64,000 bases of DNA, from positions 186,001 to 250,000 of the forward strand of contig NZ_ML133851.1 of the NCBI RefSeq assembly GCF_003994255.1, read 5' to 3'. This document shows, piece after piece, positions 43,165 to 54,568 of the stretch. The notes beneath the pieces were generated by a model. The model saw only the letters and a list, made by a program, of their open reading frames with translations, was not told where the DNA came from and ran no database searches. Every line of letters starts with the position of its first letter. The first letter of the stretch is position 1. Made by a program: the position numbers and the translations under genes. Source of the DNA: Brachybacterium paraconglomeratum (GTDB taxonomy: Bacteria > Actinomycetota > Actinomycetes > Actinomycetales > Dermabacteraceae).

Positions 43165-44196
43165 TCAGACCGCGAGCGCCCAGGGCGCGGCGGGGTGCTC
43201 GCGGGTCCAGCCCGCGCGGCGGCTGCGGACCCGCTGGCAGCGCGGGCACCAGAACACCGTGCGCGCGGCGATCTCGCCCGAGCGCACCGTCGTCCCGCAC
43301 AGCCGACAGGGCAGGGTCTGGCGGTGGTAGACGTAGAAGGACTCCTCGCGCGGCACGACGTCCGGGTCCTCGTCCCCGTTCTGGCGGGTGCCGCGGGAGC
43401 GCTCGACGATCCGCGCCTCGATCTGCCGGTGCTCGGGCTGGGTGGTGACGATCCGCCCCGTCCGCGCGCCGTAGGCCATCAGCGCGACCAGGTCCTCCCA
43501 CATCTCCTCGCACATCCCGGCGGTGAGATCGCGGCCGGGCACGAAGGGATCCAGCCTCGCCCGGAACAGCAGCTCGGCGCGGTAGATGTTCCCGATCCCG
43601 GCGACGACCTTCTGGTCCATCAGCAGAGCGCCGATCGTGGTGCGGGAGCGCCGGATCCCCTCGACGAAGCGGCGTCGCGCGGAGCCGTCGGGGTCCGGGC
43701 GCAGCGGGTCCGGGCCGAGCCGGTCCAGCACCCGCTGCCGGCCCTCGGCGTCCAGCACCTCGCAGGCGGTGGGGCCGGTGAGGTCGGCGAGGCCGCGGGG
43801 GCCGGCGATCCGCAGCCGCACCGTCTCCCGCGGCACGATCCGCCGCCAGTCGACGGTGCCCTCGCTCTCCTCCTCCCGCTCGCCGACGCGCAGGCGCGGG
43901 GCGCCGATCGCGTGGGCGCCTGCGAAGCCGGGGTCGCCCGCGAAAGTCCAGGACCCGTACAGGCCCAGGTGCACGTGGACGTGCCGCACCGAGGGGTCCG
44001 CCGGGTCGACCTCGGCCGACGGCGCGAAGGGCAGGAAGAGGTGCTTGCCCACCGCCTCGGCGCCGAGCAGCACCTGGCCGTCGAGCCGTGCGGCGTCGGA
44101 GAAGCGTCCCTGGGGGCTGGAGGTGCGCACCCGCTGCCCGCCGAAGCCGCGCGCGAAGACGGCGGCGAGCCGATGGACGGTATGGCCCTCCGGCAT
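43165..44196 (-). CDS. nei: Fpg/Nei-family DNA glycosylase/AP lyase
   Basis: A 343-residue bifunctional glycosylase removing oxidised pyrimidines or purines. The catalytic N-terminus MPEGHTVHRLA (P2, E3) is exposed after Met removal; the helix-two-turn-helix is in DQKVVAGIGNIYRAELLFRA; the zinc finger is CRLCGTTVRSG to FWCPRCQRVR. This N-terminus and length match actinobacterial Nei2-type enzymes. TGATG overlaps the rpiB stop, giving coupling. Confidence 0.92.
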   Translation of the reverse strand: MPEGHTVHRLAAVFARGFGGQRVRTSSPQGRFSDAARLDGQVLLGAEAVGKHLFLPFAPSAEVDPADPSVRHVHVHLGLYGSWTFAGDPGFAGAHAIGAPRLRVGEREEESEGTVDWRRIVPRETVRLRIAGPRGLADLTGPTACEVLDAEGRQRVLDRLGPDPLRPDPDGSARRRFVEGIRRSRTTIGALLMDQKVVAGIGNIYRAELLFRARLDPFVPGRDLTAGMCEEMWEDLVALMAYGARTGRIVTTQPEHRQIEARIVERSRGTRQNGDEDPDVVPREESFYVYHRQTLPCRLCGTTVRSGEIAARTVFWCPRCQRVRSRRAGWTREHPAAPWALAV

Positions 44197-44684
44197 CAGC
44201 GCGCGTCGGCGCCGGCGCCCTGATCCTCGCTGTAGCCGCCGGTGGTCTCGTAGCGGGCCACCAGGTCGATCCGGCGCTGGTGGCGCTCCTCGCCGGAGAA
44301 CGGCTCGGCCAGGAACAGGTCGATCAGCGCCTCGAGCTCCTCCTCGGAGTGCTGGCGCGCGCCGACGGAGATCACGTTCGCATCGTTGTGCTCGCGGGCC
44401 AGGCGCGCGGTCTCCTCGTTCCACACCAGCGCGGCGCGGACGCCCTCGACCTTGTTCGCGGCGATCTGCTCGCCGTTGCCGGAGCCGCCGATGACGATGC
44501 CGAGGGAGCCGGGCTGCGCGACGACGGCCTCGCCCACGTCGGTGCAGAAGGGCGGGTAGTCGTCCAGGGCGTCGTACTCGTGGGCGCCATGGTCGGTGAC
44601 CTCGTGCCCCTTCTTCTCCAGCTGGGCCACCAGACGGTTCTTCAGCTCGAAGCCGGCGTGGTCGGTACCGATGTGCACGCGCAT
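44196..44684 (-). CDS. rpiB: Ribose-5-phosphate isomerase B
   Basis: A 162-residue RpiB interconverting ribose 5-phosphate and ribulose 5-phosphate in the pentose phosphate pathway. HIGTDHAGFELKNRLVAQLE binds phosphate; VIGGSGNGEQIAANKVEGVR carries the actinobacterial catalytic Glu in place of the E. coli Cys; NDANVISVGARQHSE follows. The C-terminal ~15 residues are a polar extension. It is downstream of the DsbA-like gene with a hairpin in between. Confidence 0.94.
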   Translation of the reverse strand: MRVHIGTDHAGFELKNRLVAQLEKKGHEVTDHGAHEYDALDDYPPFCTDVGEAVVAQPGSLGIVIGGSGNGEQIAANKVEGVRAALVWNEETARLAREHNDANVISVGARQHSEEELEALIDLFLAEPFSGEERHQRRIDLVARYETTGGYSEDQGAGADAR

Positions 44685-44722
44685 GTCGTGGATGTCTTCC
44701 TGTCGTGGGGAGGGGCGAGGAG

Positions 44723-44739
44723 GCCCGTCGGGGACGGGC
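44723..44739 (-). terminator. Hairpin between dsbA-like gene and rpiB
   Basis: GCCCGTC-GGG-GACGGGC in the 62-bp gap. It may terminate or attenuate transcription after the DsbA-like gene. Confidence 0.4.
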
Positions 44740-44746
44740 TGTGCAG

Positions 44747-45367
44747 TCAGCTGAGGTCGACGCCGCCGGAGCGGGAGCGCTTGAGCTCGTAGAAGCCGTC
44801 GATCGAGGCGAGCGTCGCGAGCGCGTCCAGCAGCTTCCCGGCGTCCTCGCCCCTCGGGGCCGGGGAGACGACAGGGCCGAAGTAGGCGGTGCCCTCGCCG
44901 AAGGAGATCACCGGGGTGCCCACGTCGTCGCCGACGCGGGAGGTGGCGCCCTCGTGCGAGGCGCGCAGCGCCGTGTCGATCTCGTCTCCGGCGACCGGCT
45001 CGTAGGTCTCGATCAGCTCGGCGGGCAGATCCGCGTCGGCGAGCGCGGCGACCGCGGTGGCGCGACGGTCCTCGTTCTGACCGCCCACGTGGTAGCGCTC
45101 GCCCCAGGCGGTGTACCAGCGGGAGAAGGCCTCGTTCCCCTCGGCCTCGCGGATCGCGATCGCCAGCCGGGCCGGGCCCCAGGAGTCATCGAGCATGGCG
45201 CGGTAGCCGGGATCGAGCTCGCGACCCTCGTTGAGGACGGACAGCGACATCACCGAATAGACCGGCTCGATCTCGCGCACCTCGGCGGCGTGCAGCAGCC
45301 AGCGGCTGGTCATCCAGGCGAAGGGGCAGACGGGGTCGACGAACAGCTCCACACGACGGGCGCTCAC
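44747..45367 (-). CDS. DsbA-fold mycothiol-dependent nitroreductase-like protein
   Basis: A 206-residue thioredoxin-fold protein. VELFVDPVCPFAWMTSRWLL contains C14-P-F-A17, the single-Cys-type active site of the Mycobacterium Rv2466c family, which reduces substrates with mycothiol. GDDVGTPVISFGEGTAYFGP is the cis-Pro loop region. The mshA/mshB-like pair in the same window supports a mycothiol-using organism. GTG start with GGAG 6 nt upstream. Substrate and mycothiol dependence are inferred by family. Confidence 0.82.
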   Translation of the reverse strand: MSARRVELFVDPVCPFAWMTSRWLLHAAEVREIEPVYSVMSLSVLNEGRELDPGYRAMLDDSWGPARLAIAIREAEGNEAFSRWYTAWGERYHVGGQNEDRRATAVAALADADLPAELIETYEPVAGDEIDTALRASHEGATSRVGDDVGTPVISFGEGTAYFGPVVSPAPRGEDAGKLLDALATLASIDGFYELKRSRSGGVDLS

Positions 45368-45459
45368 GGATTCTCCTCGGGTCGGGGACTGGCGAGCCCC
45401 CATTGTCGCACCGGCGCGCCCGCCGTGCGTCGACCGGCTCACGGGCGGGGGAAAACGCC

Positions 45460-45488
45460 TTGCCCCGCAGGGCCCGGACGGGTTGGAT
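45460..45488 (+). promoter_or_regulatory. Promoter of the ABC exporter operon
   Basis: TTGCCC (45460-45465), 17-bp spacer, TTGGAT (45483-45488), then 7 nt to the GTG at 45496. It supports a leaderless GTG start rather than upstream TTG codons. Confidence 0.55.
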
Positions 45489-45495
45489 CGGACGA

Positions 45496-47262
45496 GTGCT
45501 CGACTCCTCCCCCGCCGCGGCCGCGGCGACCTCCTCCCCGGCGCGCCCCGTCCCCGGCGTGCTGCGCTCCATCGTGCGCACCCACCGTCGCACCCTCGCG
45601 CTCATCCTGCCGCTGGCGACCGTGTCCGAGGGCGTCGAGATGCTCATGCCGATCGTGCTGGGCCTCCTCATCGACCACGGCATCCTCGCCGGCGATCTGC
45701 GGCTGACGGTGCTGGGCGCGGCGGGGCTGATCCTGCTGCGCGTGCTGGGCGTGCTGCTGTGGGTGTGGACCTTCCTGCTCTCGCAGAAGGCGGTCATGTA
45801 CGAGCGGCACCGGCTGCGGGTGGGCCTGACCGGTGCGGTGCTCGACCCGCGCTCGCGCACGGTGCGCCGCCCCGCCGGCGAGGTGCTCTCGATCGCGACG
45901 TCGGATGCAGACAAGGCCTCCGACGTGATGGACATGATCCCGTGGGTGGTCCCCTCGACCCTCGCGGTGCTGGGCGCGACCGTCTATCTCGCCGCGATGG
46001 ACCTGTGGCTGGGACTCGCGATGGGGCTGGGCATCGTGGTGATGGTCGTGGTGATCCGCGTGATCACCCCGACCCTGTCCGCCCGCTACGACGACCAGCA
46101 GTCCCAGGCCGCGGAGGCCGCCGCGACCGCGACGGACCTCGTGCACGGGCTGCGGGTGCTGCAGGGCCTGGGCGTGCAGAGCCGGGCGCGGGCGACCTAC
46201 CGCCGTCGCTCCCGCATCGCGCTGGACGCGGCGCTGGTCAACGCCCGCTACTCGGGTCTCTCCTCGGGTCTGACGACCCTGGTGACCGGGACGATGCTCG
46301 CGGCGGTCGTGATCCTCGCCTCGCTGCGCACCCTCGACGGCGCGCTGACCCTCGGCGTGCTGATCGCCGTGGTGGGCCTGGCCCGCTACGTGATGGGGAT
46401 GCTGCAGGGCCTCTCCGGCGCCCCGGTGTGGTGGGCCGGCATGTCCACCTCCGCGCGCCGCGTGCGGGACCTGTACACGGACCTCGGCCGCACGGTCGAC
46501 GACCCGGAGCTGACGCTGGACGTGCTCACCACGCAGCGCGACGAGCGCGGCAGCCGCGGAACGGGCCGGCGCGGCGCCGCGGGCGGCCTCCACCTGCCGC
46601 TGCTGTCCGTCGCCGACGGCGAGGTGGTGGCGCTGGCCTGCGCGGATCCGGCCGACGCCGCGGACGTGATCGACGCGGTCAGCGGCCGCGTCGACGGCGG
46701 CGCCCGCGTGGGCGAGGTGGCGATCACGCCCGAGGACCGGCTGGGCCTGCGGGCGGACCTGCTCGTCGAGCCGCACGTCGTGGACCTCTTCGACGGCACC
46801 CTGCGCGAGCAGCTCGCGACCCGTGCCCCCGAGCAGGGCCCCTCGCCCGAGACCGGCGACGACGGCTGGGCCGACGCGGCGCTGCACGCCGCCGGCGCCG
46901 AGGACCTGCTGCGGATCCTGCCCGAGGGCTACGACACCCGCATCCTGGACCGCGGCGCGAACCTCTCCGGCGGGCAGCGGCAGCGGATCGCGCTCGCCCG
47001 CGCCGTCGCCGCGGACGCGCCGGTGCTCGTGCTGCACGACCCGACCACCGCGGTCGACGCCGTCACCGAGCAGAACATCGCCGAGGCGCTGGTCGCCGCA
47101 CGGCACCGCACCGACCGGGCGACCCTGCTGGTCACCCGCGCCCCGGCGCTGCTGCAGGCGGCGGACCGCGTCGTCTTCGTCCGCGACGGGCGGATCACCG
47201 CCGAGGGCGAGCACACGGATCTGATGGGACACGAGACGTACCGGGAGGTGGTGCGGCGATGA
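45496..47262 (+). CDS. ABC exporter half-transporter with degenerate NBD
   Basis: A 588-residue protein with six-helix ABC_membrane domain (~20-330) and a C-terminal nucleotide-binding domain. The NBD has a canonical signature LSGGQRQR (490-497), but the Walker A position reads GEVVALACADPADAADV (from 375) with no GxxGxGK(S/T), the Walker B D515 is followed by Pro516 instead of catalytic Glu, and the switch His is missing in LLVTRAPALLQ. It therefore can bind little or no ATP itself and must donate only its signature loop to its partner, encoded downstream with an ATGA overlap. Transported substrate unknown. Confidence 0.88.
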   Translation: MLDSSPAAAAATSSPARPVPGVLRSIVRTHRRTLALILPLATVSEGVEMLMPIVLGLLIDHGILAGDLRLTVLGAAGLILLRVLGVLLWVWTFLLSQKAVMYERHRLRVGLTGAVLDPRSRTVRRPAGEVLSIATSDADKASDVMDMIPWVVPSTLAVLGATVYLAAMDLWLGLAMGLGIVVMVVVIRVITPTLSARYDDQQSQAAEAAATATDLVHGLRVLQGLGVQSRARATYRRRSRIALDAALVNARYSGLSSGLTTLVTGTMLAAVVILASLRTLDGALTLGVLIAVVGLARYVMGMLQGLSGAPVWWAGMSTSARRVRDLYTDLGRTVDDPELTLDVLTTQRDERGSRGTGRRGAAGGLHLPLLSVADGEVVALACADPADAADVIDAVSGRVDGGARVGEVAITPEDRLGLRADLLVEPHVVDLFDGTLREQLATRAPEQGPSPETGDDGWADAALHAAGAEDLLRILPEGYDTRILDRGANLSGGQRQRIALARAVAADAPVLVLHDPTTAVDAVTEQNIAEALVAARHRTDRATLLVTRAPALLQAADRVVFVRDGRITAEGEHTDLMGHETYREVVRR

Positions 47263-49106
47263 GCGCACCTCAGAAGGCCGGCCTGGACTGGGACCGGCCG
47301 CTCGAGGAGGTCCTCGGCGAGGACGCGACCGCGCGCCGTCAGCTGGCCGAGCATGCGCAGCTGCTGCCCATCGCGGGCCCCGGCGCCTCGATGCGCTTCA
47401 TGCTCGCGCGGCTGCGGGAGCACTGGCTCTCGGCCACGGCCACGCTGCTGATCACCGTCGGCGGCGCGGTCGCCGCCGCGATCCTCCCCCGTCTGATCGG
47501 CTCCGCCGTGGACGTGGTCGCCGACGGCGGCTCGTCCGCCGAGGTGTGGTCGCTGGGGCTGCGGATCCTCGGGGTCGGGGTGCTCCAGGCGGTGCTGATG
47601 GCGGCGGGCTGGTCGATGATCTCCGCGCTCGGCCAGCGGATCCTCGCCGGGATGCGCGAGGACGTGATCGACCGCGCCCTGGACCTGCCCGCGCAGACCA
47701 TGGAGCGCACCGGCATCGGCGACGCCCTCTCCCGCGTCGCCGACGACGTGGACGTCGCCGCCCGTGCGGTAAACAACCTCGTCCCGAACCTCATCCAGCT
47801 CGGATTCCTGGTGCTGATCACCCTGGGCGGCATGGCGATGCTCTCGCCGTGGCTGCTGCTCATGGTCATGATCATCGTGCCGATGTACGTGCTGGCCGCG
47901 ACCTGGTACCTGCGCCGCACCGGCCCGATCTACCGCCGCGAGCGGATCGCGATGGGCGCCCGCGCCCAGGGCCTGCTCTCCGCCATCCACGGCATCCCCA
48001 CCGTGCACGCCTACGGCATCGAGCGGCGCGAGACCCGCCACGTGGCCGTGCTCTCGGAGACCGCCGCGCTGCTGAACATGCGCGTGATGCACCTGGTGAG
48101 CCGGCTGGTGCTGGGCCTGAACGTGCCCGAGAACCTGGCGCTGGCGATGGTGATCGGGGTCGGCTTCGTGCTGGTGCAGACCGGTGCGGCGCCCGTCGGC
48201 CTGGTCACCGCGGCGGCCGTGTACCTGGTGACCCTGTTCTGGCCGATGATGGCGGTGATCTTCAACCTCGACGAGGTCCAGTCGGCGCTGGCGAGCCTGG
48301 CGAGGATGGTCGGGGTGATCACCTCGATCGACCCGGCGGTCTCGCCCGGCACCGAGGTGCCCCGCGACGCCTCGATCCGCCTCGAGCAGGTCTCCCACGC
48401 CTACGGCGAGGACGAGGACGGCAACGAGCGGATCGTGCTGCGGCCGCTGGACCTCGAGATCGCCCCCGGCGAGACCGTCTCGCTGGTGGGCGCCTCCGGC
48501 GCGGGCAAGTCGACCCTCGCCGCGATCATGGCCGGCACTCTCGTCCCCCGCCACGGCCGGGTGCTGCACGGCGGTGCGGATCTCGCGAGCGCGGATCTCG
48601 AGGCCGTCCGACGCCATGCCTCGATCGTCTCCCAGGACGTGCACGTCTTCCGCGGCACGCTGCGGGAGGACCTGCAGCTGGCCGCCCCCGACGCCTCCGA
48701 CGAGCTGCTGCGCGTGGCGCTGGCCAGGGTGGAGGCGCTCACCTGGGTGGACCGGCTGCCGCAGGGCCTGGACACCGAGGTGGGCGAGAAGGGCGAGCGG
48801 CTCACCGCCGAGCAGTCCCAGCAGCTGGCCCTCGCCCGCGTCTCGCTGCAGGATCCCGCGGTGCTGATCCTCGACGAGGCCACGGCCGACGAGGGCTCCT
48901 CCGGGGCGCGGGTGCTCGAGCGCGCGGCGCTCGAGGTCGCCCGCGGCCGGACCACGATCATCGTCGCCCACCGCCTCTCGCAGGCGAAGGTCGCCGACCG
49001 GATCCTGGTGATGGCCGACGGCGCGGTCGTCGAGCAGGGCACCCACGACGAGCTCGTCGCCCGCGGCGGGGACTACGCCCGGCTGTGGGAGGCCTGGGCG
49101 GGCTGA
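47259..49106 (+). CDS. ABC exporter half-transporter, catalytic partner
   Basis: A 615-residue ABC exporter half with an N-terminal soluble extension (~1-55), membrane domain and NBD. Walker A GASGAGKST (411-419), Q-loop SIVSQDVHVF, Walker B VLILDEATAD (D539, catalytic E540) and H-loop IIVAHRLSQ are intact, but the signature is LTAEQSQQ (515-522) instead of LSGGQ. Together with the upstream protein it forms one competent and one dead ATP site. The stop is followed by a hairpin at 49117. Possible roles are lipid, peptide or drug export. Confidence 0.9.
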   Translation: MSAPQKAGLDWDRPLEEVLGEDATARRQLAEHAQLLPIAGPGASMRFMLARLREHWLSATATLLITVGGAVAAAILPRLIGSAVDVVADGGSSAEVWSLGLRILGVGVLQAVLMAAGWSMISALGQRILAGMREDVIDRALDLPAQTMERTGIGDALSRVADDVDVAARAVNNLVPNLIQLGFLVLITLGGMAMLSPWLLLMVMIIVPMYVLAATWYLRRTGPIYRRERIAMGARAQGLLSAIHGIPTVHAYGIERRETRHVAVLSETAALLNMRVMHLVSRLVLGLNVPENLALAMVIGVGFVLVQTGAAPVGLVTAAAVYLVTLFWPMMAVIFNLDEVQSALASLARMVGVITSIDPAVSPGTEVPRDASIRLEQVSHAYGEDEDGNERIVLRPLDLEIAPGETVSLVGASGAGKSTLAAIMAGTLVPRHGRVLHGGADLASADLEAVRRHASIVSQDVHVFRGTLREDLQLAAPDASDELLRVALARVEALTWVDRLPQGLDTEVGEKGERLTAEQSQQLALARVSLQDPAVLILDEATADEGSSGARVLERAALEVARGRTTIIVAHRLSQAKVADRILVMADGAVVEQGTHDELVARGGDYARLWEAWAG

Positions 49107-49476
49107 GCCCTCCCGCGCCGGTCCTGCCGGGCATCCCCTGTCGGGACCGGCCCGGTCAGCGGCGACGCAGGACCAGCGCGCCCGCGGCGGCGAGGCCGAG
49201 ACCGCCGACGCCCAGCACCCCGGGGCCGGCGAGGCGGCGCGCTGCTCGTCCTCGCGCTGCTGTGCCTCCTCGGCGCGGCGGGCCTGGCCTGGACCGCGCT
49301 GACCTGAGCCGACGCTCCGACTCGGCGCCCTCCGCGACGGCGTGCCGCCACCGGCTGAGATGACTACGAGGTAGGGTCGCCCCATACGCCTACCCCTCCA
49401 CGGGCAGCGCAGCCCCGGCCCGGTGGCCGGTCGGTACGGGGCGTCCGCGGAGGCCGATCCGGCCGGGACCTCCACC
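49107..49476. other. 370-bp region with degraded coding remnant
   Basis: No intact gene. On the minus strand an open frame without any start codon ends in LAGPGVLGVGGLGLAAAGAL-type membrane helix plus V-L-R-R-R and stop (49158-49156), the look of a secreted or anchored protein tail. Another frame of the same strand reads RRAEEAQQREDEQRAA, so a frame break near 49206-49213 is plausible. The right end holds TAGGGT (49372-49377), possibly the DUF402 promoter. Confidence 0.4.
49117..49151 (+). terminator. Hairpin after the ABC exporter operon
   Basis: GCCGGTCC (49117-49124) and GGACCGGC (49144-49151) pair perfectly with a 19-nt loop, 10 bp after the exporter stop codon. Confidence 0.6.
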
Positions 49477-50130
49477 ATGTCTTCCACCCCGCGCTGGTCG
49501 CCCGGCGACCAGGTGACCTGGACCTACTACACCCCGCAGCACCCCACCCGCACCGTCCGCCCCGGCACCGTCGTGCTCGACGACGACCGCGGCGTGGTGG
49601 TGTGGATCGCCCCCGGCACCGAGGTGCTGCTGCCCGTGCTCGAGTCCGGGGCGGCGCTGCGCCGCGCCGGCGACGAGGGCATGTTCACCGCACCCCGCGT
49701 GCAGTCCAAGCAGCTCTGGACCGGCAACGGGATCCTCATGATCGGCCTGCCCGACAAGCCCTACTCGATCTGGCTGTTCTACAAGGACGACGGCTCGCTG
49801 GGCTGCTACTACGTCAACCTCGAGACCCCCTACGAGCGGACCGAGGAGGGCGTGCGCACCCGTGACCTGGTGCTCGACCTCGTGGTCCTGCCGCGCCGCG
49901 ACTGGCACTACAAGGACGAGGACGAGCTCGAGGGCGCCGAGCGCACCGGCTACTTCAGCCCCGAGGAGGTCGAGGGGATCCGCGCCGCCGGCCGCGACGC
50001 CGAGCAGCACATCGCCGAGTGGACCTACCCCTTCTCCGCCGGCTACGAGTACTTCTTCCCGGACCCCACCTGGGAGCTGCCGCGGCTGCCCGAGCACTAC
50101 AGCTGGGACCTGGACCTGACCCGACGCTGA
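49477..50130 (+). CDS. DUF402 family protein (nucleoside di/triphosphatase-like)
   Basis: A 217-residue protein containing the DUF402 barrel: TGNGILMIGLPDKPYSIWLF, CYYVNLETPYERTEEGVRTR, DLVLDLVVLPRRDWHYKDED with conserved acidic metal ligands. Staphylococcal relatives hydrolyse nucleoside tri/diphosphates. The ATG at 49477 has no SD; TAGGGT at 49372-49377 ends 6 nt before an in-frame ATA (49384), which may be the true leaderless start, adding 31 residues. I kept the ATG. Confidence 0.8.
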   Translation: MSSTPRWSPGDQVTWTYYTPQHPTRTVRPGTVVLDDDRGVVVWIAPGTEVLLPVLESGAALRRAGDEGMFTAPRVQSKQLWTGNGILMIGLPDKPYSIWLFYKDDGSLGCYYVNLETPYERTEEGVRTRDLVLDLVVLPRRDWHYKDEDELEGAERTGYFSPEEVEGIRAAGRDAEQHIAEWTYPFSAGYEYFFPDPTWELPRLPEHYSWDLDLTRR

Positions 50131-50164
50131 GCGCAGGGGCCGGGCCCGGTGGCAGGATGGCCCC

Positions 50165-52714
<2,550 letters not shown>

Positions 52715-52784
52715 GCCGACGGTGACGAGCCTCGCCCCGTCCGGGCCATGACGGCCCCGGCGGGGCGAGGATATCGTCGAGGAC

Positions 52785-53735
52785 ATGCCTGACGACTTCC
52801 CTCCCGATCTCGGTCCCCTGCTCGCGACACCCTCCACCGACGAGGCGCTGGGCCTCGCCGATCAGCTGCTCCAGTGGCTCGCCACCAGCGGCGTGAAGAT
52901 CGTCGTGATCCTCGTGGCGGCCACCGTCCTCAGTCTGGTGGCCGGCTGGCTGCTGCGCCGCTTCTTCACCACGATGGTGCAGTCCGGCTCCAAGATCTCC
53001 ACCGTGGCGGGCACCGTGATCAAGCGCGATCCCCGCTCGCAGAAGGCTGCCCAGGCACGTCGCGAGCAGCGCGCCGAGACCCTCTCGAACGTGGCCCGGA
53101 ACGTGGCCCGCGCCGTGATCTGGGCGATCGCGTTCATGATGATCCTCTCCGAGATCGGCGTGAACATCGCCCCGGTCATCGCGAGCCTCGGCGTGGTCGG
53201 CCTCGCCGCCGGCATCGGCGCGCAGACGATCATCAAGGACGTCGTCGCGGGCATCGTGATGCTCTTCGAGGACATCGTCGCCGTCGGCGACTGGGTGGAC
53301 CTCGAGTACGCCGAGGGCACCGTCGAGTCGATCAACCTGCGCGCCACCCAGGTGCGCGGCGTGGACGGCGTGCTGTGGACGGTGCGCAACGGCGAGATCA
53401 TCCGCGTGGGCAACTACGCGCGCGGCTTCTCCAACGCCGTGGTCACCCTCGACATCGACGCCGGCGCCGACGACGAGACGGTCACGAGGATCCTCGAGCA
53501 GGTCACCGCCGATCTCAAGTCCGACCCGAAGTGGAAGGAGCTGATCCTCGCCCCGGCGGACATCAGCGGCATCCTCGACGTCGACGGCAACCGCTACCAG
53601 CGCCGCGTCGTGGTGCAGACCGTCCCCGGTCAGCAGTGGGGCGTCGAACGGGAGCTGCGGGCACGGATCCGTGCCGGCTTCGCCTCCGCCCACGTCGCCT
53701 TCGCCCTGCCTCGCTTCGTCGAAGCGGGTAAGTGA
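52785..53735 (+). CDS. Small-conductance mechanosensitive channel (MscS family)
   Basis: A 316-residue channel with about three membrane helices: [40 protein letters not shown] and pore helix [20 protein letters not shown], followed by the beta domain [20 protein letters not shown] and the cytosolic alpha/beta domain. It releases solutes on hypo-osmotic shock. TATCGT ends 7 nt before the ATG (leaderless). It is followed closely by the truncated haemoglobin. Confidence 0.92.
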   Translation: MPDDFPPDLGPLLATPSTDEALGLADQLLQWLATSGVKIVVILVAATVLSLVAGWLLRRFFTTMVQSGSKISTVAGTVIKRDPRSQKAAQARREQRAETLSNVARNVARAVIWAIAFMMILSEIGVNIAPVIASLGVVGLAAGIGAQTIIKDVVAGIVMLFEDIVAVGDWVDLEYAEGTVESINLRATQVRGVDGVLWTVRNGEIIRVGNYARGFSNAVVTLDIDAGADDETVTRILEQVTADLKSDPKWKELILAPADISGILDVDGNRYQRRVVVQTVPGQQWGVERELRARIRAGFASAHVAFALPRFVEAGK

Positions 53736-53763
53736 CCCCCACCCGCCCCCGAAGAGACGGAGC

Positions 53764-54222
53764 ATGACCATGACCACTCCCGCAGGCCACTCGCCCGAGC
53801 AGCAGAGCTTCTACGACGCCGTCGGCGGCGCGCCGACCTTCGCCCGGCTCGTCGAGCGGTTCTACGAGGGCGTCGCCGAGGACCCGCTGCTGCGCCCGAT
53901 GTACCCCGAGGAGGACCTCACCGGAGCGAAGCACCGCCTGGAGACCTTCCTCGCCCAGTACTGGGGCGGGCCGAAGACCTACGGCGCCGAGCGCGGGCAT
54001 CCGCGGCTGCGGATCCGCCACGCCCCCTTCCCCGTCTCGCCCTCGGCGCGGGACGCCTGGCTCCGCCACATGCGCGTGGCCGTCGACGAGCTCGAGCTCG
54101 CGCCGCTGCACGAGCAGACCCTGTGGGACTACCTCGAACGGGCCGCCCACTCGATGCTCAACACCGTCGACGGCGGCGAGGCGCCCGCGGCCGGGCAGCA
54201 GGTCCCCGACCGGCTCGCCTGA
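53764..54222 (+). CDS. glbO: Group II truncated haemoglobin
   Basis: A 152-residue 2/2 globin of the TrHbO type: [80 protein letters not shown]. The proximal His lies in IRHAPFPV and the conserved Trp in the G helix region is AWLRHM. Binds O2/NO; role in oxidative or nitrosative defence is by family. The last conserved gene before a lower-GC segment. Two tandem ATGs follow GGAG. Confidence 0.92.
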   Translation: MTMTTPAGHSPEQQSFYDAVGGAPTFARLVERFYEGVAEDPLLRPMYPEEDLTGAKHRLETFLAQYWGGPKTYGAERGHPRLRIRHAPFPVSPSARDAWLRHMRVAVDELELAPLHEQTLWDYLERAAHSMLNTVDGGEAPAAGQQVPDRLA

Positions 54223-54304
54223 GAACGGTCGATGGTTTGCTTTCCCCCCCCCGGCCTATGAGAGCGTCTGGGAACAGCATTCTTCATGAGAATCAGAGGG
54301 CCAC

Positions 54305-54568
54305 TTGAACACCCGCAATGCTGCAAAAGCGACCACACTGGTTGCGACCGCAATTCTTGCAATGACCGTCGGTCTCACGTCAGCCCATGCCGACACCAGC
54401 AAAGCTGCAACAGCGAATCCCATCGAGTCGACGTCGGCAACTGATTCATATCAGCAGTCTCTTACCGCAGAAGATGGCACCGTGGTCACCTTCACGCTCG
54501 ACCCAGCCGCACAGACATTGACCGTCACCAATACTCGGGGAGATCGAGAAGTGGTGACAGTCCCCTAA
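54305..54568 (+). CDS. Small secreted protein, N-terminal part
   Basis: An 87-residue product starting at TTG with SD AGAGGG 5-6 nt upstream. A clear Sec signal peptide ends TTLVATAILAMTVGLTSAHA, probably cleaved before Asp30; the mature part has a Ser/Thr-rich linker and a beta-hairpin-like EDGTVVTFTLDP / TLTVTNTRGDREVVTVP. Translation stops at TAA 54566-54568, but the same frame stays open and protein-like to 54808. GC content is about 55% here, far below the window average, and a C9 run (54244-54252) marks the left edge. Not recognised; likely acquired DNA. Confidence 0.6.
   Translation: MNTRNAAKATTLVATAILAMTVGLTSAHADTSKAATANPIESTSATDSYQQSLTAEDGTVVTFTLDPAAQTLTVTNTRGDREVVTVP

Noticed and set aside
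45403-45495. Upstream TTG start adding 31 residues to the first ABC subunit
   Set aside because: The extension overlaps the predicted promoter TTGCCC-17-TTGGAT and is Arg-rich non-coding in character; GTG 45496 fits the leaderless spacing.
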